DNA of 64,000 bases from Bifidobacterium asteroides (GCF_003202755.1 NZ_QGLK01000005.1:248001-312000); one strand, 5' to 3'. Numbered from the stretch's first letter, positions 27,848 through 37,345 are shown. The notes: generated by a model from the letters alone, not told the origin. Numbers and translations: made by a program.

Positions 27848-28204
27848 TCAGCGCGAACCCAGCTGGCTGGCCAACTGTTCGTGGCCCTGTTTAGCAGCGT
27901 CAGCCACCAGATGCAGATAAGCCTCAGCCAGATTCGGATCGAGGCCATAATTTTCAGCCTCGTCTCGCAAGGCCGCTATCTGTGAAGCCTCCCGACGTAG
28001 GTCAGCTGAGGCGAATCCCGCCTGGGCCTTGAGCAGACCGATGCGGTGGGTCACCCTGAACCGTTCGGCCAGCATGGCGACAATAGCGGCATCGATGGTG
28101 TCCACATCGGCACGCAGTTCCTCCACCTGGCGGGCGGCCTCGGCCTGGGGTCCCCCGCTCTGCGCCTGGTCATCGATCACTGTTTCCATCTTCTCAGAGC
28201 TCAT
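27848..28204 (-). CDS. Chorismate mutase, AroQ type
   Basis: Converts chorismate to prephenate for phenylalanine and tyrosine synthesis. 118 aa in a single helical domain: VEELRADVDTIDAAIVAMLAERFRVTHRIGLLKAQAG, then ADLRREASQIAALRDEAENYGLDPNLAEAYLHLV. The Arg and Lys positions of AroQ (Arg in ELR, Arg in RFR, Lys in LLKA, Arg in LRRE) are present. An N-terminal extension of about 25 polar residues is not conserved. It is a stand-alone gene with no fused dehydratase. Its ribosome-binding site is weak. Confidence 0.9.
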   Translation of the reverse strand: MSSEKMETVIDDQAQSGGPQAEAARQVEELRADVDTIDAAIVAMLAERFRVTHRIGLLKAQAGFASADLRREASQIAALRDEAENYGLDPNLAEAYLHLVADAAKQGHEQLASQLGSR

Positions 28205-28299
28205 GGCAACAGTGTAATCCTGCCACCAAAGTTCCGACGGCCTGGTCTAAGGGCAGAGCGCTGTTAGTGCAAATTTTGGACATTCCCGAAATCCGCAGG

Positions 28300-29174
28300 T
28301 TATAGATAGTTCCGCTGCAAATCGCGGATTCTCTCGTATTCCTGATGGGCCTTTATCGAGGATTCGATATGCGCCACCTCAGGAGTGGCCACCTCCCAGT
28401 AAGCGTCGGCTGCATCGTCACGTTCCACCGGTGCCACCTTTGCATAGATGGCGGTGATTTGATCACTGGCGAGCGCCTTTCGCAAAGCCTGACGCAGTTG
28501 GTCCGCATCCTCGACGGTATAGGTCTTGACCCCATACCCTTCAAGAATCTTGGGAAAATCAACCTGCAGCGGTTCCTTAAGATTCTGACGGCCGTTATCT
28601 CCCCGGTAGTAATACTTGGTCTCAAATCCTTGAGAGCCGACCTGCATGGACAGTGAATGAATCGATCCATAACCGCCGTTATCCAAGAGCAGCAATATGA
28701 TTTTCTCCCGCTCCTGAATCGCCGTCAGCACATCCTGGTGGTACATGATGAAGGAGGCATCGCCGATGAAGGAGAAGATCTCCCTGCTCGGATCAGCCAT
28801 TCGCATACCCAGGGCTGCAGGAATCTCATAGCCCATGCAGGAATAGCCGTATTCGACCGAGTAGCCCAGCGGACTGCCTGCCGCTGCTTGTCAGCCTTGG
28901 CCGTGGCCTCACTGCGATAATCCTCGTCCACCTGCCAATCGCCCAAAACCTCCTGCAGCTCGCTCAGCGTCTCACGGGCATCGCCAATGACCGGAATGGC
29001 TGCCTCCTTGTGCGCATCGAATGACAGGACGTTGATATTGACGAAGTGGACCTGGGGATTCTGGAACATCGTGTTGGAAGCCGAGGTGAAATCCGTATCG
29101 TTGAACTGTTCCTTCTCGACCTGCTGTAGAACCAAGCCTGTACGTCGGGTCGAGAAATAGTCACTGAGGAGCAA
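28300..29174 (-). pseudogene. iolD: Remnant of iolD, trihydroxycyclohexane-dione hydrolase (inositol catabolism)
   Basis: IolD is a thiamine-diphosphate enzyme of about 640 aa that opens the inositol-derived ring. Only two pieces remain. From about 29105 down comes FNDTDFTSASNTMFQNPQVHFVNINVLSFDAHKEA. After an out-of-frame junction near 28870 the gene resumes as VEYGYSCMGYEIPAALGMRMADPSREIFSFIGDASFIMYHQDVL, the ThDP-binding C-terminal part, and runs to the stop at 28300. The N-terminal half is gone and over a hundred residues between the pieces are deleted. The 178-codon frame at the end begins at an internal Met (MGYEIP) and is not a separate gene. It shows that the region once encoded inositol or related cyclitol breakdown. 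Confidence 0.88.
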
Positions 29175-29580
29175 AAGGACCGCAGACTATTAACGGCCGC
29201 AGTGATCATATCCCACGATCTCCTTTACTCGCATCTTTGCCAGTTCAGGTCCATGAATTATGCGTTTGTTGCTTTATTCCATTCAATTGCATCGTTGAAA
29301 TGTTGTCTGCTCAGTTTCCCCTTCCCCGAACGACACCCAAAGACTGATATACATGGGACAGCAGAAGGTACGGATAATCAACCTATCAGCCTACCGTCAG
29401 TTGAGCGATCCGACATATTATCATGGTATAGAGCTATTGGACAGTTCTCTACAAATTTTGATAAGCAAATCAAATAAATCGTGAACATTCGATACAACTG
29501 AGCAAATATTGATACAAAAATCCCGCATATCGGTATTTTTGAGGATTTTTTTATTGCTATATCGCTAGGCCGTCACTAAC
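29175..29580. other. AT-rich upstream region of the LeuB-like gene
   Basis: No gene seen. Two direct copies of GATACAA start at 29491 and 29511, exactly 20 bp apart (about two helix turns), as expected for a dimeric regulator. A hairpin AAAAATCCCG (29516-29525) with CGGTATTTTT (29531-29540, one mismatch) overlaps the second copy. A run of seven T (29546-29552) follows 5 bp downstream, so a transcript entering from the left could stop here. Confidence 0.45.
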
Positions 29581-30642
29581 ATGAAGGGCATGAATACTCA
29601 AACATCAACGAGGATATTGGACGTTGCAGTCATTCCTGGTGACGGAATCGGCCGTGAAATCGTGCCGGTCGCCCAAGCCGTACTCAAGGAAGCCGTCGGC
29701 GACAGCGTCTCCTTTAACTACACCGACTATGATCTGGGCGCAGATCGCTACCTGCGTGACGGTACCCTCATCACAGATGATCAACTCAAGGATATGGACC
29801 AAAAGGATGCCATCCTATTGGGGGCTGTCGGCGATCCACGAGTCAAGTCAGGAATCCTGGAGCGCGGCCTGCTGCTCAAGCTCCGTTTCGCATTTGACCA
29901 GGCCATCAACATGCGGCCGTCCAAACTCTACCCCGGCGTCAAATCCCCATTGGCCGACCCTGGCGACATCGACTTCGTCGTCATCAGAGAAGGCACGGAA
30001 GGCCTGTATTCCGGCATGGGCGGTCTGTTGCGCATGGGCACCGAACACGCCATAGCAACCGAGACCTCGATGAACACCGAATTCGGTATCGAGAGGGCGG
30101 TGAGGTTTGCCTTCGAACTGGCTCGCAAGCGCGGGGGCAAGAAGCACGTAACCATGGTCAACAAGACCAACGTGCTCTACTATGCCGGTCAACTCTGGCT
30201 GTGGGTCATGGACAAGGTCGGCAAGGAGTACCCTGACGTGACCTATGACTACCTGCATGCCGATGCCTGCACCATATTCCTGGTCACCGATCCCTCCCGG
30301 TTCGACGTGATTGTGACCGACAACCTCTTCGGCGACATCATCACCGACGAGGCTGGCGCTGTTGTGGGCGGAATCGGCTATTCGGCATCAGCCAACATCA
30401 ATGTGACCGACGAACATCCCTCCATGTTCGAGCCCATCCACGGCTCTGCCCCCGACATTGCAGGCAAGAACATAGCCAACCCTTCGGCCACGATTCTGTC
30501 CACAGCCCTGCTCCTGCAGCACTTCGGGTATGACGGAGCGGCTGCCCGAATCGAACGAGCCGTGGAAGCGGATGCCGAGGAGAATTCCTCCCGCAGACGG
30601 AGCACTGACCAAATCGGCCAGGACATTATCGCAAGACTGTAA
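29581..30642 (+). CDS. leuB: LeuB-like 3-isopropylmalate dehydrogenase / beta-decarboxylating dehydrogenase
   Basis: NAD-dependent oxidative decarboxylation of a 2-(R)-hydroxyacid; in leucine synthesis the substrate is 3-isopropylmalate. 353 aa (350 if the second Met at 29590 is used; neither has a clear ribosome-binding site). It matches the actinobacterial LeuB layout: VIPGDGIGREIVP, ILLGAVGDPRVKSGILERGLLLKLRF, NMRPSKLYPGVKSPL, VVIREGTEGLYSG, TMVNKTNVL, DVIVTDNLFGDIITDEA with the metal-binding Asp residues, and FEPIHGSAPDIAGKNIANP. The place between iolD and epimerase remnants is odd for a leucine gene. It may be the genome's only leuB displaced here, or a paralogue for a sugar-acid or tartrate-like substrate. 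A hairpin follows the stop. Confidence 0.88.
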   Translation: MKGMNTQTSTRILDVAVIPGDGIGREIVPVAQAVLKEAVGDSVSFNYTDYDLGADRYLRDGTLITDDQLKDMDQKDAILLGAVGDPRVKSGILERGLLLKLRFAFDQAINMRPSKLYPGVKSPLADPGDIDFVVIREGTEGLYSGMGGLLRMGTEHAIATETSMNTEFGIERAVRFAFELARKRGGKKHVTMVNKTNVLYYAGQLWLWVMDKVGKEYPDVTYDYLHADACTIFLVTDPSRFDVIVTDNLFGDIITDEAGAVVGGIGYSASANINVTDEHPSMFEPIHGSAPDIAGKNIANPSATILSTALLLQHFGYDGAAARIERAVEADAEENSSRRRSTDQIGQDIIARL

Positions 30643-30659
30643 ACAACCTACATACCTGT

Positions 30660-30702
30660 AAGTGATCCTGGAGGCCTGACACCCTGGTCTCCGGGATCGC
30701 TT
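30660..30702 (+). terminator. Hairpin after the LeuB-like gene
   Basis: AAGTGATCCTGGAG (30660-30673) pairs with CTCCGGGATCGCTT (30689-30702), 14 pairs including two with G:U, 17 bases behind the stop. No T-run follows. Confidence 0.6.
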
Positions 30703-30784
30703 GCCGACCCTGTCCGAAGCGAGGATGCCGACGAACAGGACGAATCAAGGGCATTCAAAAGTTCCGACAACGAGGTTAGACAAT

Positions 30785-31405
30785 ATGAAAATCGCATTGG
30801 ATCCCACACCGTTCCATCCCGACCTGCCCTTCCTGCCGTTTTATGTGCACCTCTAAGGCGGACGACGAATTAGTCAAGGACTTCGCGGCCGCCTTGAAGA
30901 AGGCACGTGTTGAGTTGTGCTCGCTGCTACCGGTCTACAGGACTTCCTGGCCCGACGAACGAGAGCGACAGACAGCCGTGCGTTATTGGAAGCGGGCCAT
31001 CGAAATTGCAGCTCTGCAGGATGTGCACGGCATCAACAGTCCGCCGGTCTGCGCCGTCTACGCGGCTCCTCACACCTTCCATTACAGCAATAATATGGAT
31101 GGGATCACCGCCTTGGCCGGCAAACGACTCAGGTCGGTTTATGTCTCAGACAGCTATGCCCATCATCGTTCGCATGATCTACGCTACATAGCCAATCCCC
31201 CAGGAACCAACGCCCGTGTTCATCAGCATCCGAAGGTGGGTGACGCGATGTGGACTTCAAGGCCCTGTTCGCCGCCCTGAAGAAGAATGGGTTCCTGGAT
31301 CGCGAAGAGTCCATCATCGTCTCCGACGTATTCGCTGAGGACGCGACCGCCCACGAAACGCCCGCCTACCAGCATGAAACCATAGAACGCCTGGTGGCGG
31401 AACCC
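30785..31405 (+). pseudogene. Sugar-phosphate isomerase/epimerase (IolE/IolH-like TIM barrel), fragmented
   Basis: Actinobacterial epimerases of this type sit beside inositol and sugar-acid genes. The remnant starts normally with MKIALDPTPFHPDL at 30785 and then hits a stop after 23 codons. In another frame it continues KADDELVKDFAAALKKARVELCSLLPVYR through YWKRAIEIAALQ. It then jumps over a missing middle (metal-binding part) to HTFHYSNNMDGITALAGKRLRSVYVSDSYAHHRSHDLRYIANPPG and RVHQHPKVGD. One base appears lost near 31240, after which DFKALFAALKKNGFL and VSDVFAEDATA follow in the third frame up to about 31405. At least two frameshifts and two deletions make it non-functional. Confidence 0.85.
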
Positions 31406-31465
31406 GGACGCAACTGCCTGTTTCTTCAGGAATTGCCATGTCGGCCGGCAAGGAAGGAGCATAGC

Positions 31466-32254
31466 ATGAGCTTCTGGCTGATCATCGGTTTGGCGGTAGC
31501 TGCTGTGCTGATAGGCCTGGACAAGTCGTTGATACCAGGCTCGGCCATCCTGGCAGTGGCCACTCTGGCATCGCTGATGCCCGCCAAAGAAGCCACCGAG
31601 CTGACGCTGATCATGGCCATTGTCGCTGACTGGACCGCTATCTGGGCCTACCGGCATGACATTGTGCTGGCCTCCCTGTTTAGACTGCTGCCGACTGTGA
31701 CCATAGGCATCCTAGCCGGCGTCTGGTTCTTGTATCACGCTGACAACAACGCAACCAAAAAGACCATAGGGCTCATACTTGCCTCCTTTGTTTCACTCTA
31801 CTTTCTTTCTCGCATAAGGACCGCGCTGAAAACGCGATACGGCGGCAAGAGTGAAGCCTCCCAAGACGGAACTAGAGGCAGGAACAAACAGAAGCAAGGA
31901 ATAAGCGTGGCCTTCCACATGCTCTGCGGCGTTCTGGCGGGTTTTACCACCATGGTAGCCAATGCAGGGGGTCCGGTCACAACCGTGTATTTCAGCAGCG
32001 AGCAGCTGCCTGTCAAGCAATTCCTTGGCACCACGGCAGCCTTCTATCTGGTGGTGAACCTGGTGAAGCTGCCTTTTGCAGTCGGACTGAATACGATAAA
32101 CAGGGAAGTTGTGCTTGCCTTCCTATGCGTTCTCCCGCTCACTCTGCTCGCTGTCATCTGCGGCAGGCTGATCGCCGGTCATGTCAACCAGACAGCCTTT
32201 TCTGCGGCAATATATTTCTTCGCAGTCATCGCCGTCATCAGCCTTCTGATATGA
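31466..32254 (+). CDS. TSUP-family (TauE/SafE) membrane exporter or importer
   Basis: A cytoplasmic-membrane transporter of sulfite, sulfoacetate or other small organic anions in known cases. 262 aa from ATG 31466, preceded by AAGGAAGGAG; the open frame extends further upstream only because it reads through the end of the broken epimerase. Two homologous halves contain the family's Gly-rich motifs, LIGLDKSLIPGSAILAVATLAS near the N-terminus and CGVLAGFTTMVANAGGPVTTVYF near residue 155. About eight hydrophobic segments are seen, with a basic loop (KTRYGGKSEASQDGTRGRNK) between the halves. It is intact while flanking catabolic genes are broken. Substrate unknown; the context suggests an organic acid. 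Confidence 0.88.
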   Translation: MSFWLIIGLAVAAVLIGLDKSLIPGSAILAVATLASLMPAKEATELTLIMAIVADWTAIWAYRHDIVLASLFRLLPTVTIGILAGVWFLYHADNNATKKTIGLILASFVSLYFLSRIRTALKTRYGGKSEASQDGTRGRNKQKQGISVAFHMLCGVLAGFTTMVANAGGPVTTVYFSSEQLPVKQFLGTTAAFYLVVNLVKLPFAVGLNTINREVVLAFLCVLPLTLLAVICGRLIAGHVNQTAFSAAIYFFAVIAVISLLI

Positions 32255-32435
32255 AAAAGCCCCATTACGGGAAGAATAACGAGTCCCGCACAATAATCGG
32301 CAGAACTTCCCGTTCTAGACTAAGCACTACGATAAATTTTAATCAGGCCGAAGATCGACTGTTTTTGCCGATGCCGTGAACGAACACGGCGCGTGTCGTC
32401 TATCCAATTGTCATCAATCCAATGAGGAAAACGCT

Positions 32436-33325
32436 ATGCACAACACAACAGAACGATTCGTACACAAGCTGTCCGAAGGCAATGCCTCCATGCGCGACCT
32501 GCTAGTAAGCAAGCGACTCTTGGACGGCAACAATCACCTGCCAGTATTAGTCAGATCGGGAGCCCAGATCTCCACGCCCGATATGATGAATACCACTCTC
32601 AATTTGGGACTCAACGAAGAGGCAGTGCGGGCTCCTATTAGTAAGACCGGCAACCTCCACCGGGACTGGGACTCCTACCTTCGGTTCATACCGCTGTACG
32701 GTAGCGCAGTGATGGGTGTGCCTGGAAAAATCTCCGAGCGCAAAGCCGAGCAGCATGTCAGAAGAAGCACAGCGCCTAAGGATATCGAAGGCATGCACCA
32801 TGCGGAAAGGGTTCTAACCTTCCTCGGAGGCATGGTTGGTCATACCGCCGCAGCAGTGGCAAAGGGGATTAGGCGCTGCTGCGTGTCGGGTCTGTCCGAT
32901 TTGGGATTGATGGATGAAGACGGCTGCCGCCTGTCGAACCAGAACATAAGGGAGGGCAATTGGATCTTTCCGAATGGGGAAACCAGGAAGATCTATGCAG
33001 GAAAATTGCCCGCACGGCCCTCTTACGAGATCGGGCCCTTCACACGCGTGATGTCATGGGCCAACCGTTTCGTCACATGGAGGCCAAGGCCAACGCGGAT
33101 CCGCCGGAAGACTTCCGACGCTCACAGGAGCCGGGCGATGAGAGAGTCGGGCTGTGCCGCACCGGGCACATATTCTCCCAAGGAGAACGCGGCGGAGATC
33201 CCTCGTCCATCGAATTCTGCGGCAATTGGCCTCGATTATATACCCTGCTCAACCTACCAGTCGCAGGCAACAAGACTGGGTCCGGCCCAGGCCAGTCTGG
33301 GCGGGCATGCGCTCGAGGCAAGTAA
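32436..33325 (+). pseudogene. ppdK: Pyruvate phosphate dikinase, internally deleted and frameshifted
   Basis: PPDK (about 880 aa) interconverts pyruvate and PEP. The remnant keeps its GAGGAAA site and ATG 32436. First comes an N-terminal nucleotide-binding piece, EGNASMRDLL then LPVLVRSGAQISTPDMMNTTLNLGLNEEAV. It then jumps past several hundred residues to the phosphohistidine domain, GMHHAERVLTFLGGMVGHTAAAVAKGI (His at the phosphorylated position). Near 33060 the frame changes and gives HMEAKANADPPEDFRRSQEPG, then VGLCRTGHIF, from the start of the PEP-binding barrel, after which homology fades. The barrel with the active site is essentially gone. The single long frame through most of it is a fusion of pieces and should not be annotated as a gene. 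Confidence 0.85.
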
Positions 33326-33395
33326 AGGAGCAATCATGAAGAACCAAGCATGACTGCAAGAACGATCCATCTACAAGAACGGTGAGGAAATCATT

Positions 33396-34259
33396 ATGAA
33401 TGAAAACATCGATATGGACAAAATCAGAGAACTCAAACGGTTCGCTGGTCGAATCAGACAGGAGACAATCAAGGAAATCTCGGCCTTTGGAACCGGCCAC
33501 GTGGGTGGATCCCTGTCTATAGCCGACCTTCTTGCTGTCCTGTACGGACACGAGATGAACATCAAACCCGAGGATCCGCAGTGGGCCGACCGGGACTGGT
33601 TTGTCCTTTCCAAGGGCCACTCCGCACCAGCCTTGTACGCCACACTCGCTCTGCGCGGATACTTTCCCATGGATTGGCTGAATACCCTCAACCGCAACGG
33701 GACCAACCTTCCTAGCCATGCCGACAGACTCAAGATTCCCGGAGTGGACGTAACCGCCGGATCCCTGGGTCAAGGATCCTCAGTAGCCGCGGGTGTTGCT
33801 TTGGGACTGAAGATGGATGGCCGAAACAACAAAGTTTATCTAGTCATAGGAGACGGCGAGAGTCAAGAGGGTCAGATATGGGAGATGGCCCTCTTTGCCG
33901 CCCAGCATCGCTTGGGCAATCTGATTGCCTTCATGGACTATAACGGTCTGCAACTGGACGGATACTGCCAGGACATCTGCTCCCTGGGAGACGCTGCAGC
34001 CAAGTTCAAGGCTTTTGGATGGCAGGTCGTTGACGTCTCTGATGGCAATGACGTCCCATCCATCCTTCAAGCCTTGGAAACAATCGGCAGCAAGTCCGGA
34101 AAGGCCGACGGCCAGCCTTCTATGATCGTGCTTCACACCGTCAAGGGCCTGGGATGGTCGGAGATCGCCGGAAAACCGAAGAGCCATTCAATATCAATCA
34201 ACAAGCAGGAGCGCGACCAGGCCTTGGCCGAAGTCCAAACAATGATTGATGCGGCCTAA
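33396..34259 (+). CDS. Transketolase, N-terminal (thiamine-diphosphate) subunit
   Basis: One half of a split transketolase; transfers two-carbon ketol units between sugar phosphates. 287 aa. GTGHVGGSLSIADLLAVLYG and LSKGHSAPALYATLALRGYF are the substrate and cofactor contacts. IGDGESQEGQIWEMALFAAQHRLGNLIAFMDYNGLQLDG is the thiamine-diphosphate/Mg motif (GDGE to N). ATG 33396 is chosen; GGTGAGG lies about nine bases upstream. The companion C-terminal subunit starts 59 bp downstream. Split transketolases are often tied to peripheral sugar pathways, whereas the housekeeping enzyme of bifidobacteria is a single chain, so this pair probably belongs to the decayed sugar island around it. Confidence 0.92.
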   Translation: MNENIDMDKIRELKRFAGRIRQETIKEISAFGTGHVGGSLSIADLLAVLYGHEMNIKPEDPQWADRDWFVLSKGHSAPALYATLALRGYFPMDWLNTLNRNGTNLPSHADRLKIPGVDVTAGSLGQGSSVAAGVALGLKMDGRNNKVYLVIGDGESQEGQIWEMALFAAQHRLGNLIAFMDYNGLQLDGYCQDICSLGDAAAKFKAFGWQVVDVSDGNDVPSILQALETIGSKSGKADGQPSMIVLHTVKGLGWSEIAGKPKSHSISINKQERDQALAEVQTMIDAA

Positions 34260-34318
34260 GGCATGAGATCCACGCACACAAACCCAATTGCACAAGGATA
34301 GGTAAAGAGGAAACAGGA

Positions 34319-35299
34319 ATGATAGAGCGTACTTTGGAAAACGAGAGACAGGAAATGCGGCAGGCCTTCTGCCAATGCCTCCTTGACCTGGCGGCCGACG
34401 ACGAACGCCTGATCCTTCTGGATGCTGATTTGATGAGCGCCATAGGCACCAAGCCTTTTCAGGAAGCCTACCCAGAACGGACGGTGGACTGCGGCATTCA
34501 GGAAGCCAATATGATCGGCACTGCGGTAGGGCTCTCCCTGACCGGCAAAATACCCTTCGCGCATACCTTCGCTCCGTTCATGAGCCGAAGAGCGATGGAC
34601 CAGATCTTCATTTCCGGCGGCTACAGCAAGGCCAATGTCAAGCTCGTTGGCTCCGACCCGGGAATCACGGCCATGACCAACGGGGGCACCCACATGTCCT
34701 TCGAGGATATGGGGATCATGAGGAACGTCCCTTCAATGACCGCTCTGGAAGCCACCGATATCACCATGCTTAAATGGATGATGAGTTGGCTGGCCCAAAA
34801 CTACGGCATGCAATATATGCGGCTGGTGCGCAAGCAGTGCGTCAAGGTCTATCAGGAAGGAACTCATTTCCAAATAGGAAAAGCCGTACAGGTCATAAAT
34901 CAGTCCGGTGCAGAGGCGACTATCATCGCCAGCGGCATCTGCGTGGCTGAATCTATTAAGGCTGCGCGCACTCTTGACGATGAAGGCATACCGGTCCGCG
35001 TCCTTGACATGTTCACATGGAAGCCGCTGGACAATCAGGCTGTAGCCGATGCAGCCCGACAAACCGGAGCCATCGTGACCGCTGAGAACCATAATGTCAA
35101 TACAGGCCTGGGTGCTGCCGTCAGCGAAGCAGCGGCAGGCAGCTGCCCAGTTCCTATCGAATTCATCGGAGTTCACGACCGATTCGGCCAGGTCGGCGAC
35201 CAGAACTATCTGGCTCAGGAATATGGATTGACGGCAAAGGATATAGTCCGAGCCGTAAGGAAAGTCGTCGACAGAAAACACCAATATCTTCAACGCTGA
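34319..35299 (+). CDS. Transketolase, C-terminal (pyrimidine-binding) subunit
   Basis: Second half of the split transketolase; provides the pyrimidine-binding and C-terminal domains to the neighbouring N subunit. 326 aa. The start ATG 34319 has AGGAAACAGGA before it. RTVDCGIQEANMIGTAVGLSLTGKIPFAHTFAPFMSRRAMDQI holds the Glu that activates the cofactor. GSDPGITAMTNGGTHMSFEDMGIMRNVP and VTAENHNVNTGLGAAVSEA are family segments. Intact and in frame, which contrasts with the broken genes upstream. A very strong hairpin follows. Confidence 0.92.
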   Translation: MIERTLENERQEMRQAFCQCLLDLAADDERLILLDADLMSAIGTKPFQEAYPERTVDCGIQEANMIGTAVGLSLTGKIPFAHTFAPFMSRRAMDQIFISGGYSKANVKLVGSDPGITAMTNGGTHMSFEDMGIMRNVPSMTALEATDITMLKWMMSWLAQNYGMQYMRLVRKQCVKVYQEGTHFQIGKAVQVINQSGAEATIIASGICVAESIKAARTLDDEGIPVRVLDMFTWKPLDNQAVADAARQTGAIVTAENHNVNTGLGAAVSEAAAGSCPVPIEFIGVHDRFGQVGDQNYLAQEYGLTAKDIVRAVRKVVDRKHQYLQR

Positions 35300-35324
35300 C
35301 ATTTGATACGTCGCCAGACCACAG

Positions 35325-35368
35325 AACAGGGGGCAACGTGTCGGATTGCCGACACGCTGCCCCCTGTT
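35325..35368. terminator. Strong hairpin between transketolase and rho genes
   Basis: The 20-nt arms at 35325-35344 and 35349-35368 pair at 19 of 20 positions around the loop ATTG (outer part AACAGGGGGCA/TGCCCCCTGTT, inner part CGTGTCGG/CCGACACG). It sits between two convergent genes. No T-run on either side. Confidence 0.8.
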
Positions 35369-35439
35369 GGCCTGTGACTAAGCGTGAACCGTTGCGTGCA
35401 AATCTGAACCGAGGTGCGCGCATGTTCACCTGCTCGGTT

Positions 35440-37320
35440 CTACTTCTGAGCCAGCATGGACTGGTTGATGGCCGCCAGGAAGTCCCGGTTGGTGGCGGTC
35501 TTCTTCAGCCTGGGCACCAGTGTCTGATAAGCCTGCTCGGTCTCCATGCCGCCCAGGAGGCGACGAAGACGATAGACCACAGCCAGCTCCTCAGGCGCGG
35601 TGATCAGCTCCTCGCGCCGGGTGCCGGAGGCGTTGATGTCGATGGCGGGGAACATACGCTTGTCGGCCAGGTCCCTGGTCAATCTCAGCTCCATGTTGCC
35701 AGTGCCCTTGAACTCCTCGAAGATGACCTCGTCCATCTTGGACCCGGTCTCCACCAAGGCCGAAGAGATGATGGTAAGAGAACCACCATTCTCAATGTTG
35801 CGGGCGGCGCCAAAGAAGCGCTTAGGCGGATAAAGGGCCTGCGCGTCCACGCCGCCGGAGAGGATGCGTCCGGATGCGGGAGCCGAGATATTGTAGGCGC
35901 GAGCCAGACGGGTCATGGAATCCAGAAGGACCACCACATCCTGCCCCAGCTCCACCAGACGCTTGGCCCGTTCGATGGCCAGCTCAGCCACAGTGGTGTG
36001 ATCGCTGGCAGGGCGGTCGAAGGTGGAGGAGATGACCTCACCCTGAACCGTGCGCTCCATGTCAGTGACCTCCTCGGGCCGCTCGTCCACCAGGACCACC
36101 ATCAGGTGCACCTCGGGGTTGTTGGCGGTGATGGAGTTGGCGATGGACTGCAGGGTCAGGGTCTTGCCGGCCTTGGGCGGCGAAACGATCAAACCGCGCT
36201 GACCCTTGCCGATGGGAGCGACGATGTCGATCAGACGACCGGTGATGTTCTTGGGCTGGGTCTCCATCCGCATGCGCTCCTGCGGATAGAGGGGGGTCAG
36301 CTTGTTGAAGTGAGGGCGCCCTGCAGCGTCCTCCACGCTCATGCCGTTGATGGTGTCAATGGCCTGAAGAGGAACGAATTTCTGCCGCTGATTGCGATGC
36401 TCGCCCTCGCGGGGGGGACGGATGGAGCCATGCACGGCATCACCCTTACGCAGGCCGTACTTCTTGACCTGGCCCATGGAGATGTAGACATCATTAGGGC
36501 CGGGCAGGTAGCCAGAAGTGCGCACGAAGGCGTAGGAGTCCAGCACATCCACAATGCCTGCCACGGGGACCAGATCCTCGGGTTTGAAGTTCTCCCTGGG
36601 CTCATAGTCACGATCCCGGCCGCTGCTGCGATGGTTGTTGCGATTGCGCCGGTCATTGCGATCGTTGCGGTCATTGCGGTCGCCTCGATTTCGGCGATCA
36701 TAGCCGTTGTGACGGTAGTCGCGCCCCTCTTCGCCGCGATCCTCATAGCTGCGCCGACGAGGTCGGTCATTCCGCGAAGGCAGTGCTGCCAGAATGTCGT
36801 CCAAATTCCGCACTGAACCTGAGCCGGAACCTTCGCGCTCCTCACCATGCTCACGCTCGCTCCGGCCGCGGTTGGTGTGGGAGCCTCGGGATGAATCCGT
36901 GCTGCGGTGACGGCGACGGGATATGACCACGTTCTCCTCGTCGGCCACGGTATGGGGGAAGCGGTTCCGGCGCTCGGTATGACCGCTCTTATGACCGTCA
37001 ATGCCCAAAACATCGAAGAGGTCTCCGACAGGACTATCACCCTTGGATTCCTGGATTTCCGTGGACTCCTGTCCGCCTTCCGCGGAGGACTTCGCCTCCT
37101 GCTGCTGAACGGTGGTCTGGCCTCCCTTGGCCACGGCGGCCGCAGCCTTGGGCTTGCCAACGGTTACTCCCTCAGGGGCCTTGCCGCCCGAGCGTGCCGC
37201 CTCGATCGTCTCGATCAGGACCGGCTTGCGCATGCCGGAAATACCGCGCAACCCCAGCTGCCTGGCCAATTCCTTGAGTTCGGGCAGCTTCATGGAATGA
37301 ATATCTTGGCTTGTTGCCAC
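35440..37320 (-). CDS. rho: Transcription termination factor Rho
   Basis: A hexameric RNA helicase that ends transcription. 626 aa, far longer than the roughly 420 of E. coli. A RhoN domain ([20 protein letters not shown]) is followed by about 170 low-complexity residues, including charged and Arg/Asn/Asp-rich tracts such as [17 protein letters not shown]. Then come the RNA-binding OB fold ([27 protein letters not shown]), the P-loop [16 protein letters not shown], Walker [17 protein letters not shown] and the Q/R-loop region. The insert is typical of GC-rich actinobacterial Rho and may aid binding to structured RNA or condensate formation. Several hairpins in this window lack T-runs, which suits a Rho-reliant genome. 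ATG 37320 is kept; ATG 37290 is possible. Confidence 0.97.
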   Translation of the reverse strand: MATSQDIHSMKLPELKELARQLGLRGISGMRKPVLIETIEAARSGGKAPEGVTVGKPKAAAAVAKGGQTTVQQQEAKSSAEGGQESTEIQESKGDSPVGDLFDVLGIDGHKSGHTERRNRFPHTVADEENVVISRRRHRSTDSSRGSHTNRGRSEREHGEEREGSGSGSVRNLDDILAALPSRNDRPRRRSYEDRGEEGRDYRHNGYDRRNRGDRNDRNDRNDRRNRNNHRSSGRDRDYEPRENFKPEDLVPVAGIVDVLDSYAFVRTSGYLPGPNDVYISMGQVKKYGLRKGDAVHGSIRPPREGEHRNQRQKFVPLQAIDTINGMSVEDAAGRPHFNKLTPLYPQERMRMETQPKNITGRLIDIVAPIGKGQRGLIVSPPKAGKTLTLQSIANSITANNPEVHLMVVLVDERPEEVTDMERTVQGEVISSTFDRPASDHTTVAELAIERAKRLVELGQDVVVLLDSMTRLARAYNISAPASGRILSGGVDAQALYPPKRFFGAARNIENGGSLTIISSALVETGSKMDEVIFEEFKGTGNMELRLTRDLADKRMFPAIDINASGTRREELITAPEELAVVYRLRRLLGGMETEQAYQTLVPRLKKTATNRDFLAAINQSMLAQK

Positions 37321-37345
37321 TGTTGTAATGCCTTTCCTTCGCTAT

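Noticed and set aside
28300..28836. A 178-aa stand-alone thiamine-diphosphate enzyme gene
   Set aside because: It starts at an internal Met of an iolD remnant and lacks the rest of the fold.
32376..33353. A 325-aa gene at the ppdK remnant
   Set aside because: It joins distant PPDK pieces and ends in an out-of-frame tail; counted as a pseudogene.
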